From: Schlesneria sp.
GTDB taxonomy: Bacteria > Planctomycetota > Planctomycetia > Planctomycetales > Planctomycetaceae
Assembly (NCBI GenBank): GCA_028291515.1
Contig: JAQGHU010000114.1
Span: 1 to 64,000 of the forward strand
Length of the DNA stretch: 64,000 nt
Reading direction: 5' to 3'
Translations under genes and position numbers: made by a program
Shown here: positions 47,912 to 57,631 of the stretch, piece after piece
How positions within the stretch are numbered: position 1 is the first letter of the stretch
How the letters are laid out: the number at the start of each line of letters is the position of its first letter
Notes under the pieces: model-generated
What the model was told of the DNA's origin: nothing
The model's database searches: none
Seen by the model: the letters and a program-made list of their open reading frames with translations, nothing else

Positions 47912-50080
47912 ATGACGGTGCTCGTCAATATCGCCCTGATCAACGCAATCACTGTTGTGCCGCTGGCACTACTGGTGTGGTTTGTTGGACGATTGATAAA
48001 GCGGCCTGCTCTAACGCATGCGTTGTGGGTGCTGGTGCTGGTGAAGTTTGTCACTTTGCCTCTCGTCATCTTGCCGTTGACGATCGAGTTGCCGACGACT
48101 GAACAGTCTGCCGGGCGTGAAGCGGAATCCAGCAGAACGGATGTCGCGTCAAATCGCGGAACCCTCACCCAGACAACTCAGCGCGATGCTGAGCTCGAAA
48201 CGATGGTGCCAGCATCAGCTCTGCCGGGTTTGGCGCCGTCCGCATCAACGCAGGTTGCGATCGAGCAAAGTTCCGAAGCATCGTTCGTTAAGTTTCAATC
48301 GGAAGTGGCAACGAAAGGTCGCGCGGGCCAACCAGCCTCTGCCTTCACCGAGCGGGTCTCGGAAACAGTTTCGATTCTTTGGAAGAATCGACCTGGATTG
48401 CCGTCAATGTTGTTGATCTGTTGGATCGGTGGGGTTGCTGCCTGGACCGGATTGCAACTGGCCCGCGCCATCCGATTCCAACGTCGCGTGTTGCGCGATG
48501 CAGTCGAAGTCGACGAATTGCGGGAGCAGACGCAACGACTGGCCTTAAAAATGGGATTGAAGACTTCGCCCCAGGTCCGAATCATTAACGCGTCCGTTTC
48601 GCCGATGCTCTGGGGATGCGGATCATGGACTGTGCTGCTGTTCCCCGCTGACCTCGCCGAACGGCTCGACGACGAATCGCGTGCCACGCTGTTGGCCCAC
48701 GAACTCGCTCACTACAGCCGCGGTGATCACGTTGTGAGATTGTTAGAGTTGGTCGTGATCGGCCTGTTCTGGTGGCACCCCGTCGCGTGGTGGGCACGGC
48801 AGCAAATTGAAGAGGCTGAAGAAGAATGCTGCGATGCCTGGGTCATTGGCGAATTTCCCCATGCTCCGCGTCGTTATGCAGAAGCGCTCCTCGACACGAT
48901 CGACTTCCTTTGTGAAGCACCCGCTGACTTGCCCCCCGTTGCGTCGGGATTGGGGCAGTCTCACTTCTTGCGACACCGGCTGACAAAGATCGTTCGTGGA
49001 GTGGCTCCGAAATCAATGTCCGTTCAGAACCGCTGGGCGCTCGTGCTGATCGCGGCCTTGATGTTGCCACTGCATCCGTTCGCGTTGGGATCAACCAGTC
49101 TTCAAGATGCGCGGCTCAATTCGGTTCAGCGGAACGCGGTCGAGCTTTCCGAATCGAAGCCGGTGCGTGATAGTGAATTGGATGTTGCCGATTCAGATGA
49201 CGACTCCGAACCGTCAACAGAACAACCTTCCGAGATAGAGGTGCCCCGCAACCCTCGCGTTCCGCGAGCGGAACTTCCGCGCCGACGCGGCGAGCAGACA
49301 TGGGCGAATGCCGTTTCACCGGATGGCAGATTCGTCGTCCGAACAACGACGGCGCGGCGGGTCGTGTTAAGCGATCTATCGAACTCCATCGAGACCGATC
49401 TTTCCGACGAACGGATCGTCGCCGTCGCCTTTTCTCCCGACGGAGATTGGTTCGCTTCTGCCAGTTTGGCTGGAGAAGTCGCGATTTGGGACTCTGCCCG
49501 CGCCACGAAGTTGCGAACTCTACTGACCCACGGTGAAGCACTGCGCACGGTGGCAGTCTCGCCGCGCGGCGATGCAATCGCATCCGGAAGCCGTGATGGA
49601 ACCGTCCTGATCAGTGATTTTCTCACAGGACGATCGCTGATCGATATCCCGAGTTATTCAACCGCCGTGAACTGCGTCCGTTTTTCATCGAATGGGGATC
49701 AACTCGCCATTGCTGCCGGGGACTGGCAGTCGAATCATAGTGGACAAGTCTCGTTGCTGGACCTCGAAACTGGCAAGATCACGACGACATTGAAGTGCGC
49801 AACTTCGCCGGGAGCTCTTGCCTACGCAAGCAACGAAGAGCTGATCGTGGGCCATTGGGATGGCCGCACACAGTTGTGGAACCTTGCCACACGAAAAGTG
49901 ATCGGCACCGCGATGGCGAACAAGAGCGTCGTTGCAGCGGCCGCCTTCTCTCCAGACAATCCCGTATTACGCGAAGTGACATTTGGGTTCGTGGACCAAA
50001 CGCCCCAAGCCAACGACGATTCGCCACCACTTTCTTTCCTTCGCAGTATGTTCGAGCGTTCATCGAGTGCCGTGGAGTAA
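47912..50080 (+). CDS. BlaR1-like M56 metallopeptidase fused to C-terminal WD40-type repeats
   Basis: TM segments; SVSPMLWGCGSWTVLLFPADL; LLAHELAHYSRGDHVVRLLELVVIGLFWWHPVAWWARQQIEEAEEECCDAWVI; then IVAVAFSPDGDWFASASLAGEVAIWDSA, LRTVAVSPRGDAIASGSRDGTVLISDF. Confidence 0.88.
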   Translation: MTVLVNIALINAITVVPLALLVWFVGRLIKRPALTHALWVLVLVKFVTLPLVILPLTIELPTTEQSAGREAESSRTDVASNRGTLTQTTQRDAELETMVPASALPGLAPSASTQVAIEQSSEASFVKFQSEVATKGRAGQPASAFTERVSETVSILWKNRPGLPSMLLICWIGGVAAWTGLQLARAIRFQRRVLRDAVEVDELREQTQRLALKMGLKTSPQVRIINASVSPMLWGCGSWTVLLFPADLAERLDDESRATLLAHELAHYSRGDHVVRLLELVVIGLFWWHPVAWWARQQIEEAEEECCDAWVIGEFPHAPRRYAEALLDTIDFLCEAPADLPPVASGLGQSHFLRHRLTKIVRGVAPKSMSVQNRWALVLIAALMLPLHPFALGSTSLQDARLNSVQRNAVELSESKPVRDSELDVADSDDDSEPSTEQPSEIEVPRNPRVPRAELPRRRGEQTWANAVSPDGRFVVRTTTARRVVLSDLSNSIETDLSDERIVAVAFSPDGDWFASASLAGEVAIWDSARATKLRTLLTHGEALRTVAVSPRGDAIASGSRDGTVLISDFLTGRSLIDIPSYSTAVNCVRFSSNGDQLAIAAGDWQSNHSGQVSLLDLETGKITTTLKCATSPGALAYASNEELIVGHWDGRTQLWNLATRKVIGTAMANKSVVAAAAFSPDNPVLREVTFGFVDQTPQANDDSPPLSFLRSMFERSSSAVE

Positions 50081-50112
50081 CCTACCGAATACGATCGACC
50101 GCTAGTTTGACG

Positions 50113-50994
50113 ATGTTCCGAAACACAAGAGTCATTTCCATGCCTGCCCTGCCTCGATGTCTGGCAAAGTCTCTGTTGCTTGTCTGTACGGCATTGTCGC
50201 TCGCGTCGCTGAATGTCGTGGCTCAGGATGTGGCCCCTCAAGACAGCGACCTGGTCCGACGATGGCTGAGCGTCAGCCTGAAGCATGCTCAAGACTATGA
50301 CATTCGTCCAAAAGACAAGCCCGACGAACGGTTCACAATGCTACCGCAGGCCGTTTTTCGTCACAGCCAGCCGGTGCGCGGCGACGACATCGGCGCTGTG
50401 TACTTATGGGTGGACTCCAACGCCAGGCCTGCGGCGATCGGAACGACGTTCGCCTATACGATCGAAGCGGATCGCCGAAGAATCGTTCACGAATTCCACT
50501 CATTGGCAGATGGACCGCTGACGGCCGATTGGCGCGGGAAAACTCAATGGCTGACCAAGGGAGCCGGCTTGGAATGGAAACCCCTCCCGAAGGCTCCCGT
50601 CGCCGATGCGAACCTGGCAACTCGTACGCGGCAGATACGAGACATCGCGCGCCGATTTAGTGCGAACAGTATTGATGAGAAGGACGGGCGTTGGGAACTG
50701 CGACTCGTCACCAAACCGATTCACCAATTTGTCATTGAGAAGCCAGACTCGGTCTGGTGCGGCTCGCTATTCCTTTTCTGTCAGGGTACCGACCCCGAGT
50801 TGATTCTGGCGATTGAAGCAAAAAAACAAGACAACGGCTACTTCTGGCATTACGGTGCGGCATCGTTTACCGACTATGGATTAAGCCTTCGGCTCGATGA
50901 TCTGGAAGTCTGGACCGCGGGGCCGCGATCGACAGGTGCCGATCGACTGCATTGGGCTGGCGGCGTCGCGATCGAAGCTTTACCGGACAAATAA
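50113..50994 (+). CDS. Uncharacterised secreted family, paralog 7 of 8
   Basis: In-frame ATG at 50113 gives a signal peptide (LPRCLAKSLLLVCTALSLASLNVVAQ); QAVFRHSQPVRGDDIGAVYLWVDSNARPAAIG; TRQIRDIARRFSAN; CGSLFLFCQGTDPELILAIEA. Confidence 0.78.
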   Translation: MFRNTRVISMPALPRCLAKSLLLVCTALSLASLNVVAQDVAPQDSDLVRRWLSVSLKHAQDYDIRPKDKPDERFTMLPQAVFRHSQPVRGDDIGAVYLWVDSNARPAAIGTTFAYTIEADRRRIVHEFHSLADGPLTADWRGKTQWLTKGAGLEWKPLPKAPVADANLATRTRQIRDIARRFSANSIDEKDGRWELRLVTKPIHQFVIEKPDSVWCGSLFLFCQGTDPELILAIEAKKQDNGYFWHYGAASFTDYGLSLRLDDLEVWTAGPRSTGADRLHWAGGVAIEALPDK

Positions 50995-51087
50995 TGACAC
51001 GATTCAAACTGAGCAAGGCTGAAATCGCAGTATGAATAGAAACGGCGACCGAGGATCTCTCGAATGATTACAGCATCGGGGTGACAC

Positions 51088-51951
51088 ATGGTTCGGAATT
51101 CGTACTTCGTGCTCGCACTACTCCTCGGCTCTTCGCGATTCGTTATCGGTGCGGACGATGGAAAAACGGCAACACCGACTCCAGACGTGAAAGAGGTGTC
51201 GCCGCTTCGCAAATTCATGGACGATTCGCTGACTTGGAATGAACTGCGTCCCAGCCAGCAATCGTCGACGAAGATGACGGCGCAAGTCGTGATGCGTTGG
51301 GCCAATAATACGCGAGGTTCCGAGGACGGGATGACGGTCCTTTACCTGGCCGACGGTTGTCCTGAAGCTGTCTGCTGCGTCTATCCATGGAAGAACGATC
51401 TGCATCACGAGTTCGATTCGCTCTCGCGTGGTACTCTGATCGCCAAACGCAACGGAAATGTGGTGTGGAGTCCAGCGAAACGGGGGGTGGAGTTTCAGTC
51501 GATTTCCAACGCCGATGCGCCGGACGATTCAGCGGTTGTTCGGCTCCGGCAAATGAAGACTCTGGCGAGTCAGTTTTCGTCGACGATGCTCGGCTGGCGG
51601 GCGGACAAAAGTGATCGCGAAGAGTTGCGAAAGTTGCCTCAACCGCTTTATCGGTACGAAAGCACCCGTGGCAACGTGCTTGACGGAGCCGTTTTCGCAT
51701 TCGTGCAGGGAACCGATCCTGAAACACTTTTGCTCATCGAAGCGTTCAAATCCGCGGGCCATTTTGAATGGCAATTTGCGTTTGCCCGCCGCACATCCGG
51801 TGAACTCGAAGGCCGACACAACGATAAGGTCGTGTGGCACGCCGACCGTTATCCTGCCAACGACGATCCTCATTCGACTCATCGCGTCCTATCGTCCCCG
51901 ATTGAGACCAGCTTGCAAAGCAAGTCCACTCCGAAAGCGACCACACCATGA
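51088..51951 (+). CDS. Uncharacterised secreted family, paralog 8 of 8
   Basis: QVVMRWANNTRGSEDGMTVLYLADGCPEAVC; VRLRQMKTLASQFSS; LRKLPQPLYRYESTRGNVLDGAVFAFVQGTDPETLLLIEA. Confidence 0.78.
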   Translation: MVRNSYFVLALLLGSSRFVIGADDGKTATPTPDVKEVSPLRKFMDDSLTWNELRPSQQSSTKMTAQVVMRWANNTRGSEDGMTVLYLADGCPEAVCCVYPWKNDLHHEFDSLSRGTLIAKRNGNVVWSPAKRGVEFQSISNADAPDDSAVVRLRQMKTLASQFSSTMLGWRADKSDREELRKLPQPLYRYESTRGNVLDGAVFAFVQGTDPETLLLIEAFKSAGHFEWQFAFARRTSGELEGRHNDKVVWHADRYPANDDPHSTHRVLSSPIETSLQSKSTPKATTP

Positions 51952-52937
51952 CTTGCCGGCGGTTTTCTTTAATACTGATGACGAAGTGGATGCTGCTGCC
52001 AGTGTTTGCGTTCGCCCTGACGTGGACCTCCTTCGCCCGAGCCGACGACCCATCGCTCAAGCCCGCATCCACTGAACCGGGTAGTACCGCATTGAAGACT
52101 AAGCGAGCAATCATCCTTTGCGGATTGAGCGGCGACACGGACCATCACGTGTTGTTTTCAAAAACGGTAGCCAATCTGCACGAAGGACTCTGCAAGAATC
52201 TTGGATTTGCTCCATCTGATGTGCTCGTGTTGTTTGGAGACAAGCCGGAAGACGCAGATGCGGAAGTCATCAAATCCGCACAGCGAGCGACACGCGAAGA
52301 ACTCGAAAAGAGCGTCGCCGCTGTGCGGGCACAATTGCAAGCAGAGGACACGCTATGGGTCATCGTGCTGGGGCACGCTCACTACGATGGAAAATATGCG
52401 TGGCTCAATCTTCCGGGGCCCGATATTCAACAGCTTGAGTTTGCGAAGTTGTTTCACGGTCTCCCCGCATCGCAACAAGTTTTTTGGATGACGACACCTG
52501 CCAGTGGCCAGTTCATCAAAACGCTATCGGCTAAAGGGCGTGTCGTGATGAGTGCCACCGATGTCGACTGGGAAACCAACGAGACGGAATTTCCGCAGGA
52601 ACTCGCGAAAGTGTTGTTCTCGCCTCCAGCGGATAAGGAGATGGATGTCGACCAAGACGGAGTCATCACGCTTCTCGACGTGTACGTGATGGTGACTCGC
52701 AATTTGGCTCAGGCGTATCTAGATCGAGAATTACTGGCGACAGAACATCCACTTCTGGATGACAATGGCGATGGTCGCGGCACCGAAGTCCAAATCGACT
52801 TTCTAACCGTCGAGCAGGGAGGCCGACTCAAAAGGCGAAAGCCTGCTGTGGAATCCAAGGTTTCAACGAGCGATGGGCAACTCGCCAATTCTATTGCGCC
52901 GCCGTTCGTGCGATCGGAAGCGATTGGCTCCGAATAA
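51948..52937 (+). CDS. Caspase/legumain (C13)-like secreted protein, apparently lacking the catalytic Cys, with an EF-hand-like loop
   Basis: KRAIILCGLSGDTDHHVLFSKTVANLHEGLCKNLGFAPSDVLVLFGD; LWVIVLGHAHYDGKYAWLNLPGPDI; VFWMTTPASGQFIKTLSAKGRVVMSATD; DVDQDGVITLLD; ATGA overlap with paralog 8. Confidence 0.65.
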   Translation: MTCRRFSLILMTKWMLLPVFAFALTWTSFARADDPSLKPASTEPGSTALKTKRAIILCGLSGDTDHHVLFSKTVANLHEGLCKNLGFAPSDVLVLFGDKPEDADAEVIKSAQRATREELEKSVAAVRAQLQAEDTLWVIVLGHAHYDGKYAWLNLPGPDIQQLEFAKLFHGLPASQQVFWMTTPASGQFIKTLSAKGRVVMSATDVDWETNETEFPQELAKVLFSPPADKEMDVDQDGVITLLDVYVMVTRNLAQAYLDRELLATEHPLLDDNGDGRGTEVQIDFLTVEQGGRLKRRKPAVESKVSTSDGQLANSIAPPFVRSEAIGSE

Positions 52938-53023
52938 CAGAGTACGCCTGACTCACAATGTTTCCACTCGCTCTCCAAATTCGATTGGAAAAATGCGATG
53001 GTAACCGCGTTCACTTTTCATCA

Positions 53024-56000
53024 TCAGGGCACTTCTGATGATGTCGTGGCGGGGACTGGGGCAATGGTCCTCGCTAAGCGGAAGCCGAAGCTGTGGTTGC
53101 GGGCGACTGGTAGGTCGGCGTTGCGGAATGCGGAACGGACGAGTGGGGGACGATCAATGAAGGAACCGCCACGCAACGCTCGGGTTGTTGCGTTGTCGGA
53201 TGCGAGATCTTCCTGATTGTCTTCGACGATGTCGCCTTCCGGGTAGAGGTGATAGCTTCCCTGACACCAGGTAAAGACGTTTCCGTGAGTGTCGAACAGA
53301 CCAAAATCGTTTGGCTTCTTCATCCCGACCGGCCAGAACTTTTCTTGAGAATTGGACTGGTACCACGCGTAATGCGGCAGTAGCTCCGGCGTCTCTCCAT
53401 AGTAGCGAGCGGTCGTCGAGCCCGATCGCGTGACATATTCCATTTCGGCCTCTGTTGGAAACCGATAGCCGGTCAGACTCAGATAGTTCTTTTTCAACGT
53501 GAGGGTTCGACCTCGAATCGAGAAACAGGCTTGATTGGCGGGAATCCCGTCGCGCTCGTTGAGCCAGTTGCAATAGATCGCTCCCATAAACCAGCTGAGG
53601 CCAATCACGGGCAGGTCGGGTGAACGGACCCAGTCGGCTGGCGAGTCCTTGTCATAATCAGGACTGAGTTGCAGATACTGTCCGAGCGTGACCGGAGTTG
53701 TCGCGATCGAGAATGATCGTCCGATCCGACGTTTGTGTCGTCGTTCTTTGCTGATGGGACTTGTGTCAACTTCGTCCGACCCCATCATGAATTCTGTCGG
53801 GCCTGGTATGACGATCAGCGTCTGCCCCTGACTGTTCACGTACCAAGCGTGTGGCTTCTTTGGTTCAGTAGCTGTCAATGAACTGCGGATGTTCTCGAAC
53901 CGCGACTGCCGCTGTTCTTTAGTGAGAACGATTTCATCGACCGTCTGCTTCAACCAGGCCTCGTCCTTCCATTTGCGAAGTAGCCACTCCAAGGCGGCAT
54001 GCAGGCCAGGATCGGCATCGGTCCGATAGATCTCGCGCAGTTTCGGAATCAGTTTCTGGCGAGTTTCCAAGGGGAGCATCTGTTCGTCGAACTCTCCCAG
54101 ACTCAAGTACAGCGCACGACGAATCGTGATGTCTGATTCGATCTCCAATCGCGCGATCAGTTCCTGGGGATCGGTGCCGAGTGGAAAGAGGCGATGAATC
54201 AGATAACTGCGGGCTCGTGGATCAGAAGTATGCTTAAGAATCGGCCAGACCTTTGTGGAGCGGTTGATTCTCAAGAGAGCCACCGCAGCGTTCGCCTGCC
54301 GCTTTGCTAACGATTCTTTTTGATTGTCGTCGGATTCCAGGATTGAAAGCTCGGCGGCTCGCTCCAGGAACGGAACCGCGCGATCAGACTGTACCTGAAA
54401 CTTCGGGAAGATCACGGCAAACTGCTTTTCGTCACCGTCCATTAGCAAATTAGCGAGGACTTCGGGCTGGTCGGAGGCATAGTCGGCGAGGAAGTTTGTC
54501 GCTGTGGTCCGCTCAGTATCGGAACGACGACGATCTCGATAAATGTCGGCTAAAGGCGAAAGCAACTTGGATCTAACGGGCCGCAAGCTCTCGTTCCAAA
54601 CTTTCGAAGCAAATGAGTTCTCATTGACTATTTGTTCTGCCAACACAGGACTGAGCGTCCTCCAGCCTTCACCGTCAGGATCAATCCGGGCCAATGCCGA
54701 GGCGGCGCGCAAACGTGGGGCTGACTGATCCTTTTGTGATGACCCAGCGACAACCCACAGTCGCTGCACTAACCGATTGCGATGAGGCATCAATTCGGCA
54801 CAGAGGACAGGGACTTCGTCGGGGATCGCCTGCAGCAATCGCTCGCAGACGTAATCGGCCATTCCGGAATCCGCTCGCAAGAGAGCCAAACTCGTGTTGA
54901 GTTGTTGCTGTGGGTTCAACGGCGTGTTTTCAAATGCATTACGTAACAATGGATCGACCCATTGGCGAGACGCGGCCATCGTGTCGATGATTTCGGGAAC
55001 TCGGCCGATGTCGGCGTCGATGACAGCTCTGACCAATCCCTGAGCCTCAGTCTCGCGCTCGTGTTCAATGACTCGACTTCGGATTGTCATTCCCACGATG
55101 GTCGCGATCAGCAAGACCAGTCCAGCGACAGTCCCGCGCAGGGCATAGTAGTGCCGTGCGGCCCGCATCATTTTGTGTTGAGGTTCTGTCCAATCTCGCT
55201 TCTGGGTGATGGTCCGCATCCGGGACCACTCGAACAGTCCGGGCAAATTCCGGTGTTCTGGCTTTGCGTTCCAGATCGATGACCACTCTTTCATTAAGAG
55301 TTCGGCCCGACCTTGGCGGGTCTCTTTCTGTTTACCAATCAGCCACTCGCGGAGTGAGGGGGCAAGATAGTCGTGCGTCAGCTGGTAATATTTGCCACCG
55401 GGCTGCTGACTGGACGTGCGGCGATCATCGTCAACGTCTTCCAGATCTGTTGGCGTGATCAGGCGGAGTTCACTGTCGAGAAGGCGGAGGAGTTGCTCGA
55501 AATCGTGAGGTCGGCTCGCATAACCCGAGGCCTCGAGCAAGGCGTCGTACGAGCGCATGTTGCCTTTGATTTCCGAACCATATTCCGGTAGCAACAATTT
55601 CAGAGCTCGAACGATTGCCTGCTGGTGGTACCGATGCTCCGGCGGAGCGGTCGACGCTCCGAACATCTCTTCCAAGAAGGTGACTCCAACACCTTCCATT
55701 CCGCCCATTGACTTCAGTGTGGCAGGAGACCACGGTCGACCCTTCATCATTTCAGCAAACAACGACAATCGGACCGGGATGACTCTGCCTTCCTTGGCCA
55801 GGCCTTTCGCAGATTGGTTCAGGAATTCCTGTTGCTCTTTCGTGGTCAGTGCCGCTGCTTCTGGAAGTTTTCCGTAAGCTCTCCCAAACGCTTCGAGTAC
55901 TTTTGTCGCATGGTCGAGGTCAAACAGGTCAACCAGCGAACTGTTTTGCCCTTCGATCAGACGAATCTCCAATTCCTTCATGAATCGACTGACGGCGAGC

Positions 56001-57631
56001 CAAAAATCATCGCGCACCAAAACGATAGATCGCACTCGGCTACCATCGCATTGTCGCAACGCCTGGACCAACTCGGTGTTTTGGTTTTCCTTATTGGCGT
56101 GCAGCCATTGCTCAAACTGATCGAGGACAATCAGGACTTTCATGCCATTGGGCACTGCCGGTCCCTGCCTCAATCGAGCGATCGATTGCGTCAAGCTTAA
56201 ATCTTCGGATAAGCCGGGGAATCGCTTTCTCAGTCCATGCAGCAGTTTCGTTTCTGTGCCGTCAGCGGTGGCTTCCAGATAAAGCACGATGATTTGATCT
56301 GACAAACGTGGAAGCAACCCGGCTTTCATCAAGGAGGATTTTCCACAGCCACTTGGGCCATAAATCAGCCCGACGGAGAAAGCATCATCAGGTTCGGTCG
56401 CCTCAACGCGGTTCTTCCAGAAGCGAATGCTGTCCGGCAGGCCGTTGCGATCACGTGGACCAGGCAATAGTTCCAGAAAGAAATCCGCGTCATGGGCGTC
56501 ATACGCGCGCAGTCCTTTGGGGACGATCTTGATGCTCAATGCTTGTTGCGGGGCCGAGTGCGAGCGTACTGAAAACGTCGAAGTCTCTTTGAGGAAGGAT
56601 CGCAAATCCTGAGCCAGGTCCTGTGCTGTCTGGTATCGGTCGCTGGCGCGTTTGGAGATCGCCTTCAGGCAGATTCGCTCGAGTTCTGTGGGAATCGTTT
56701 CATCAATCTGGCAGGGCGGCTTCGGTTCAACGGACACAATCTGCGACAGGAGGTCGCTGTCTGACTTGCCACGCAGCGGCTTTTGTTGCGTGAGCAACTC
56801 GTACAGAACGACACCCAGACTGAAGATGTCGCTGCGTCCGTCAACGCGATGTGCTTCGCCACGCGCCTGTTCGGGGCTCATGTAGGCTGGAGTTCCGGCA
56901 AATCGCCGACCATCAATAGCGTCGCGCTCGTTCAGCGCCAGGCCAAAGTCGACCAGGAACGGCTCACCGGATGTGGAGAGCAGAATATTCACCGGTTTGA
57001 TGTCCCGATGAATCAGGCCGAGAGCATGGGTGTAGTGTAAGGTCTCCGCGATGGTCGCAGTGATCGTCACAACCTCGCTGAATGAGAGTCGCGACTGGTT
57101 CATGCGAGCGAACAGATTTGTTCCCGCGATATACTTGGAGACGATAAAGCAGGGATATTGTTCGGAACTTCCCACGTCGTAGACGGGCACGACATGAGGA
57201 TGATCCACGCTGGCCACGGCACGCGCTTCGCGTCGATAGGTTTCGACGTATTCGGGGTGTTTCAACAGTTCTGGGTGGGGAATCTTGATCGCCACGTATC
57301 GATGGAGTTCGTCGTCGTAGGCCAAATAGACCTGCCCGAAACCGCCCACGCCCAACAGTCGTTCGACCCGATAGCGACCGATCTTTTCTGGTTGATCTTG
57401 AAGGGACGCCCCTTTCGCGGGTGACAAATTCCAGTGAGACTCGGCGACCGACATTGGGGTCGCGATCATCTCCTCGATCTTCAGTCGCTCTGTAATCCGC
57501 TGGCGTAGTGCGTCTTGAAGAACAGGATCATTGGGACATAATTCTTCCGGGCTGACAGGCTCGCCGCGATCGCGCATTTCATCCCACTGGACAATCAGAT
57601 CGAATAGCCGATCACGATCAACCTTCGACAT
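53024..57631 (-). CDS. Ser/Thr protein kinase - nSTAND ATPase - FGE/sulfatase-modifying-factor-type C-terminal domain fusion (1535 aa from the internal ATG)
   Basis: Kinase: LLGVGGFGQVYLAYDDELHRYVAIKIP, GLIHRDIKPVNILLS, LVDFGLA, GTPAYMSPEQARG; P-loop VGLIYGPSGCGKSSLMKAGLLPRL, LIVLDQFEQWLH; FGE-like PGPTEFMMGSDE...TPVTLGQYLQL...YRFPTEAEMEYVTRSG...GLFDTHGNVFTWCQ...ALRGGSFIDRPPLVRSAFRN...SFGFRLAR. MSKVDRD start overlaps the sigma-factor stop (TAATG). Confidence 0.88.
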   Translation of the reverse strand: MSKVDRDRLFDLIVQWDEMRDRGEPVSPEELCPNDPVLQDALRQRITERLKIEEMIATPMSVAESHWNLSPAKGASLQDQPEKIGRYRVERLLGVGGFGQVYLAYDDELHRYVAIKIPHPELLKHPEYVETYRREARAVASVDHPHVVPVYDVGSSEQYPCFIVSKYIAGTNLFARMNQSRLSFSEVVTITATIAETLHYTHALGLIHRDIKPVNILLSTSGEPFLVDFGLALNERDAIDGRRFAGTPAYMSPEQARGEAHRVDGRSDIFSLGVVLYELLTQQKPLRGKSDSDLLSQIVSVEPKPPCQIDETIPTELERICLKAISKRASDRYQTAQDLAQDLRSFLKETSTFSVRSHSAPQQALSIKIVPKGLRAYDAHDADFFLELLPGPRDRNGLPDSIRFWKNRVEATEPDDAFSVGLIYGPSGCGKSSLMKAGLLPRLSDQIIVLYLEATADGTETKLLHGLRKRFPGLSEDLSLTQSIARLRQGPAVPNGMKVLIVLDQFEQWLHANKENQNTELVQALRQCDGSRVRSIVLVRDDFWLAVSRFMKELEIRLIEGQNSSLVDLFDLDHATKVLEAFGRAYGKLPEAAALTTKEQQEFLNQSAKGLAKEGRVIPVRLSLFAEMMKGRPWSPATLKSMGGMEGVGVTFLEEMFGASTAPPEHRYHQQAIVRALKLLLPEYGSEIKGNMRSYDALLEASGYASRPHDFEQLLRLLDSELRLITPTDLEDVDDDRRTSSQQPGGKYYQLTHDYLAPSLREWLIGKQKETRQGRAELLMKEWSSIWNAKPEHRNLPGLFEWSRMRTITQKRDWTEPQHKMMRAARHYYALRGTVAGLVLLIATIVGMTIRSRVIEHERETEAQGLVRAVIDADIGRVPEIIDTMAASRQWVDPLLRNAFENTPLNPQQQLNTSLALLRADSGMADYVCERLLQAIPDEVPVLCAELMPHRNRLVQRLWVVAGSSQKDQSAPRLRAASALARIDPDGEGWRTLSPVLAEQIVNENSFASKVWNESLRPVRSKLLSPLADIYRDRRRSDTERTTATNFLADYASDQPEVLANLLMDGDEKQFAVIFPKFQVQSDRAVPFLERAAELSILESDDNQKESLAKRQANAAVALLRINRSTKVWPILKHTSDPRARSYLIHRLFPLGTDPQELIARLEIESDITIRRALYLSLGEFDEQMLPLETRQKLIPKLREIYRTDADPGLHAALEWLLRKWKDEAWLKQTVDEIVLTKEQRQSRFENIRSSLTATEPKKPHAWYVNSQGQTLIVIPGPTEFMMGSDEVDTSPISKERRHKRRIGRSFSIATTPVTLGQYLQLSPDYDKDSPADWVRSPDLPVIGLSWFMGAIYCNWLNERDGIPANQACFSIRGRTLTLKKNYLSLTGYRFPTEAEMEYVTRSGSTTARYYGETPELLPHYAWYQSNSQEKFWPVGMKKPNDFGLFDTHGNVFTWCQGSYHLYPEGDIVEDNQEDLASDNATTRALRGGSFIDRPPLVRSAFRNADLPVARNHSFGFRLARTIAPVPATTSSEVP

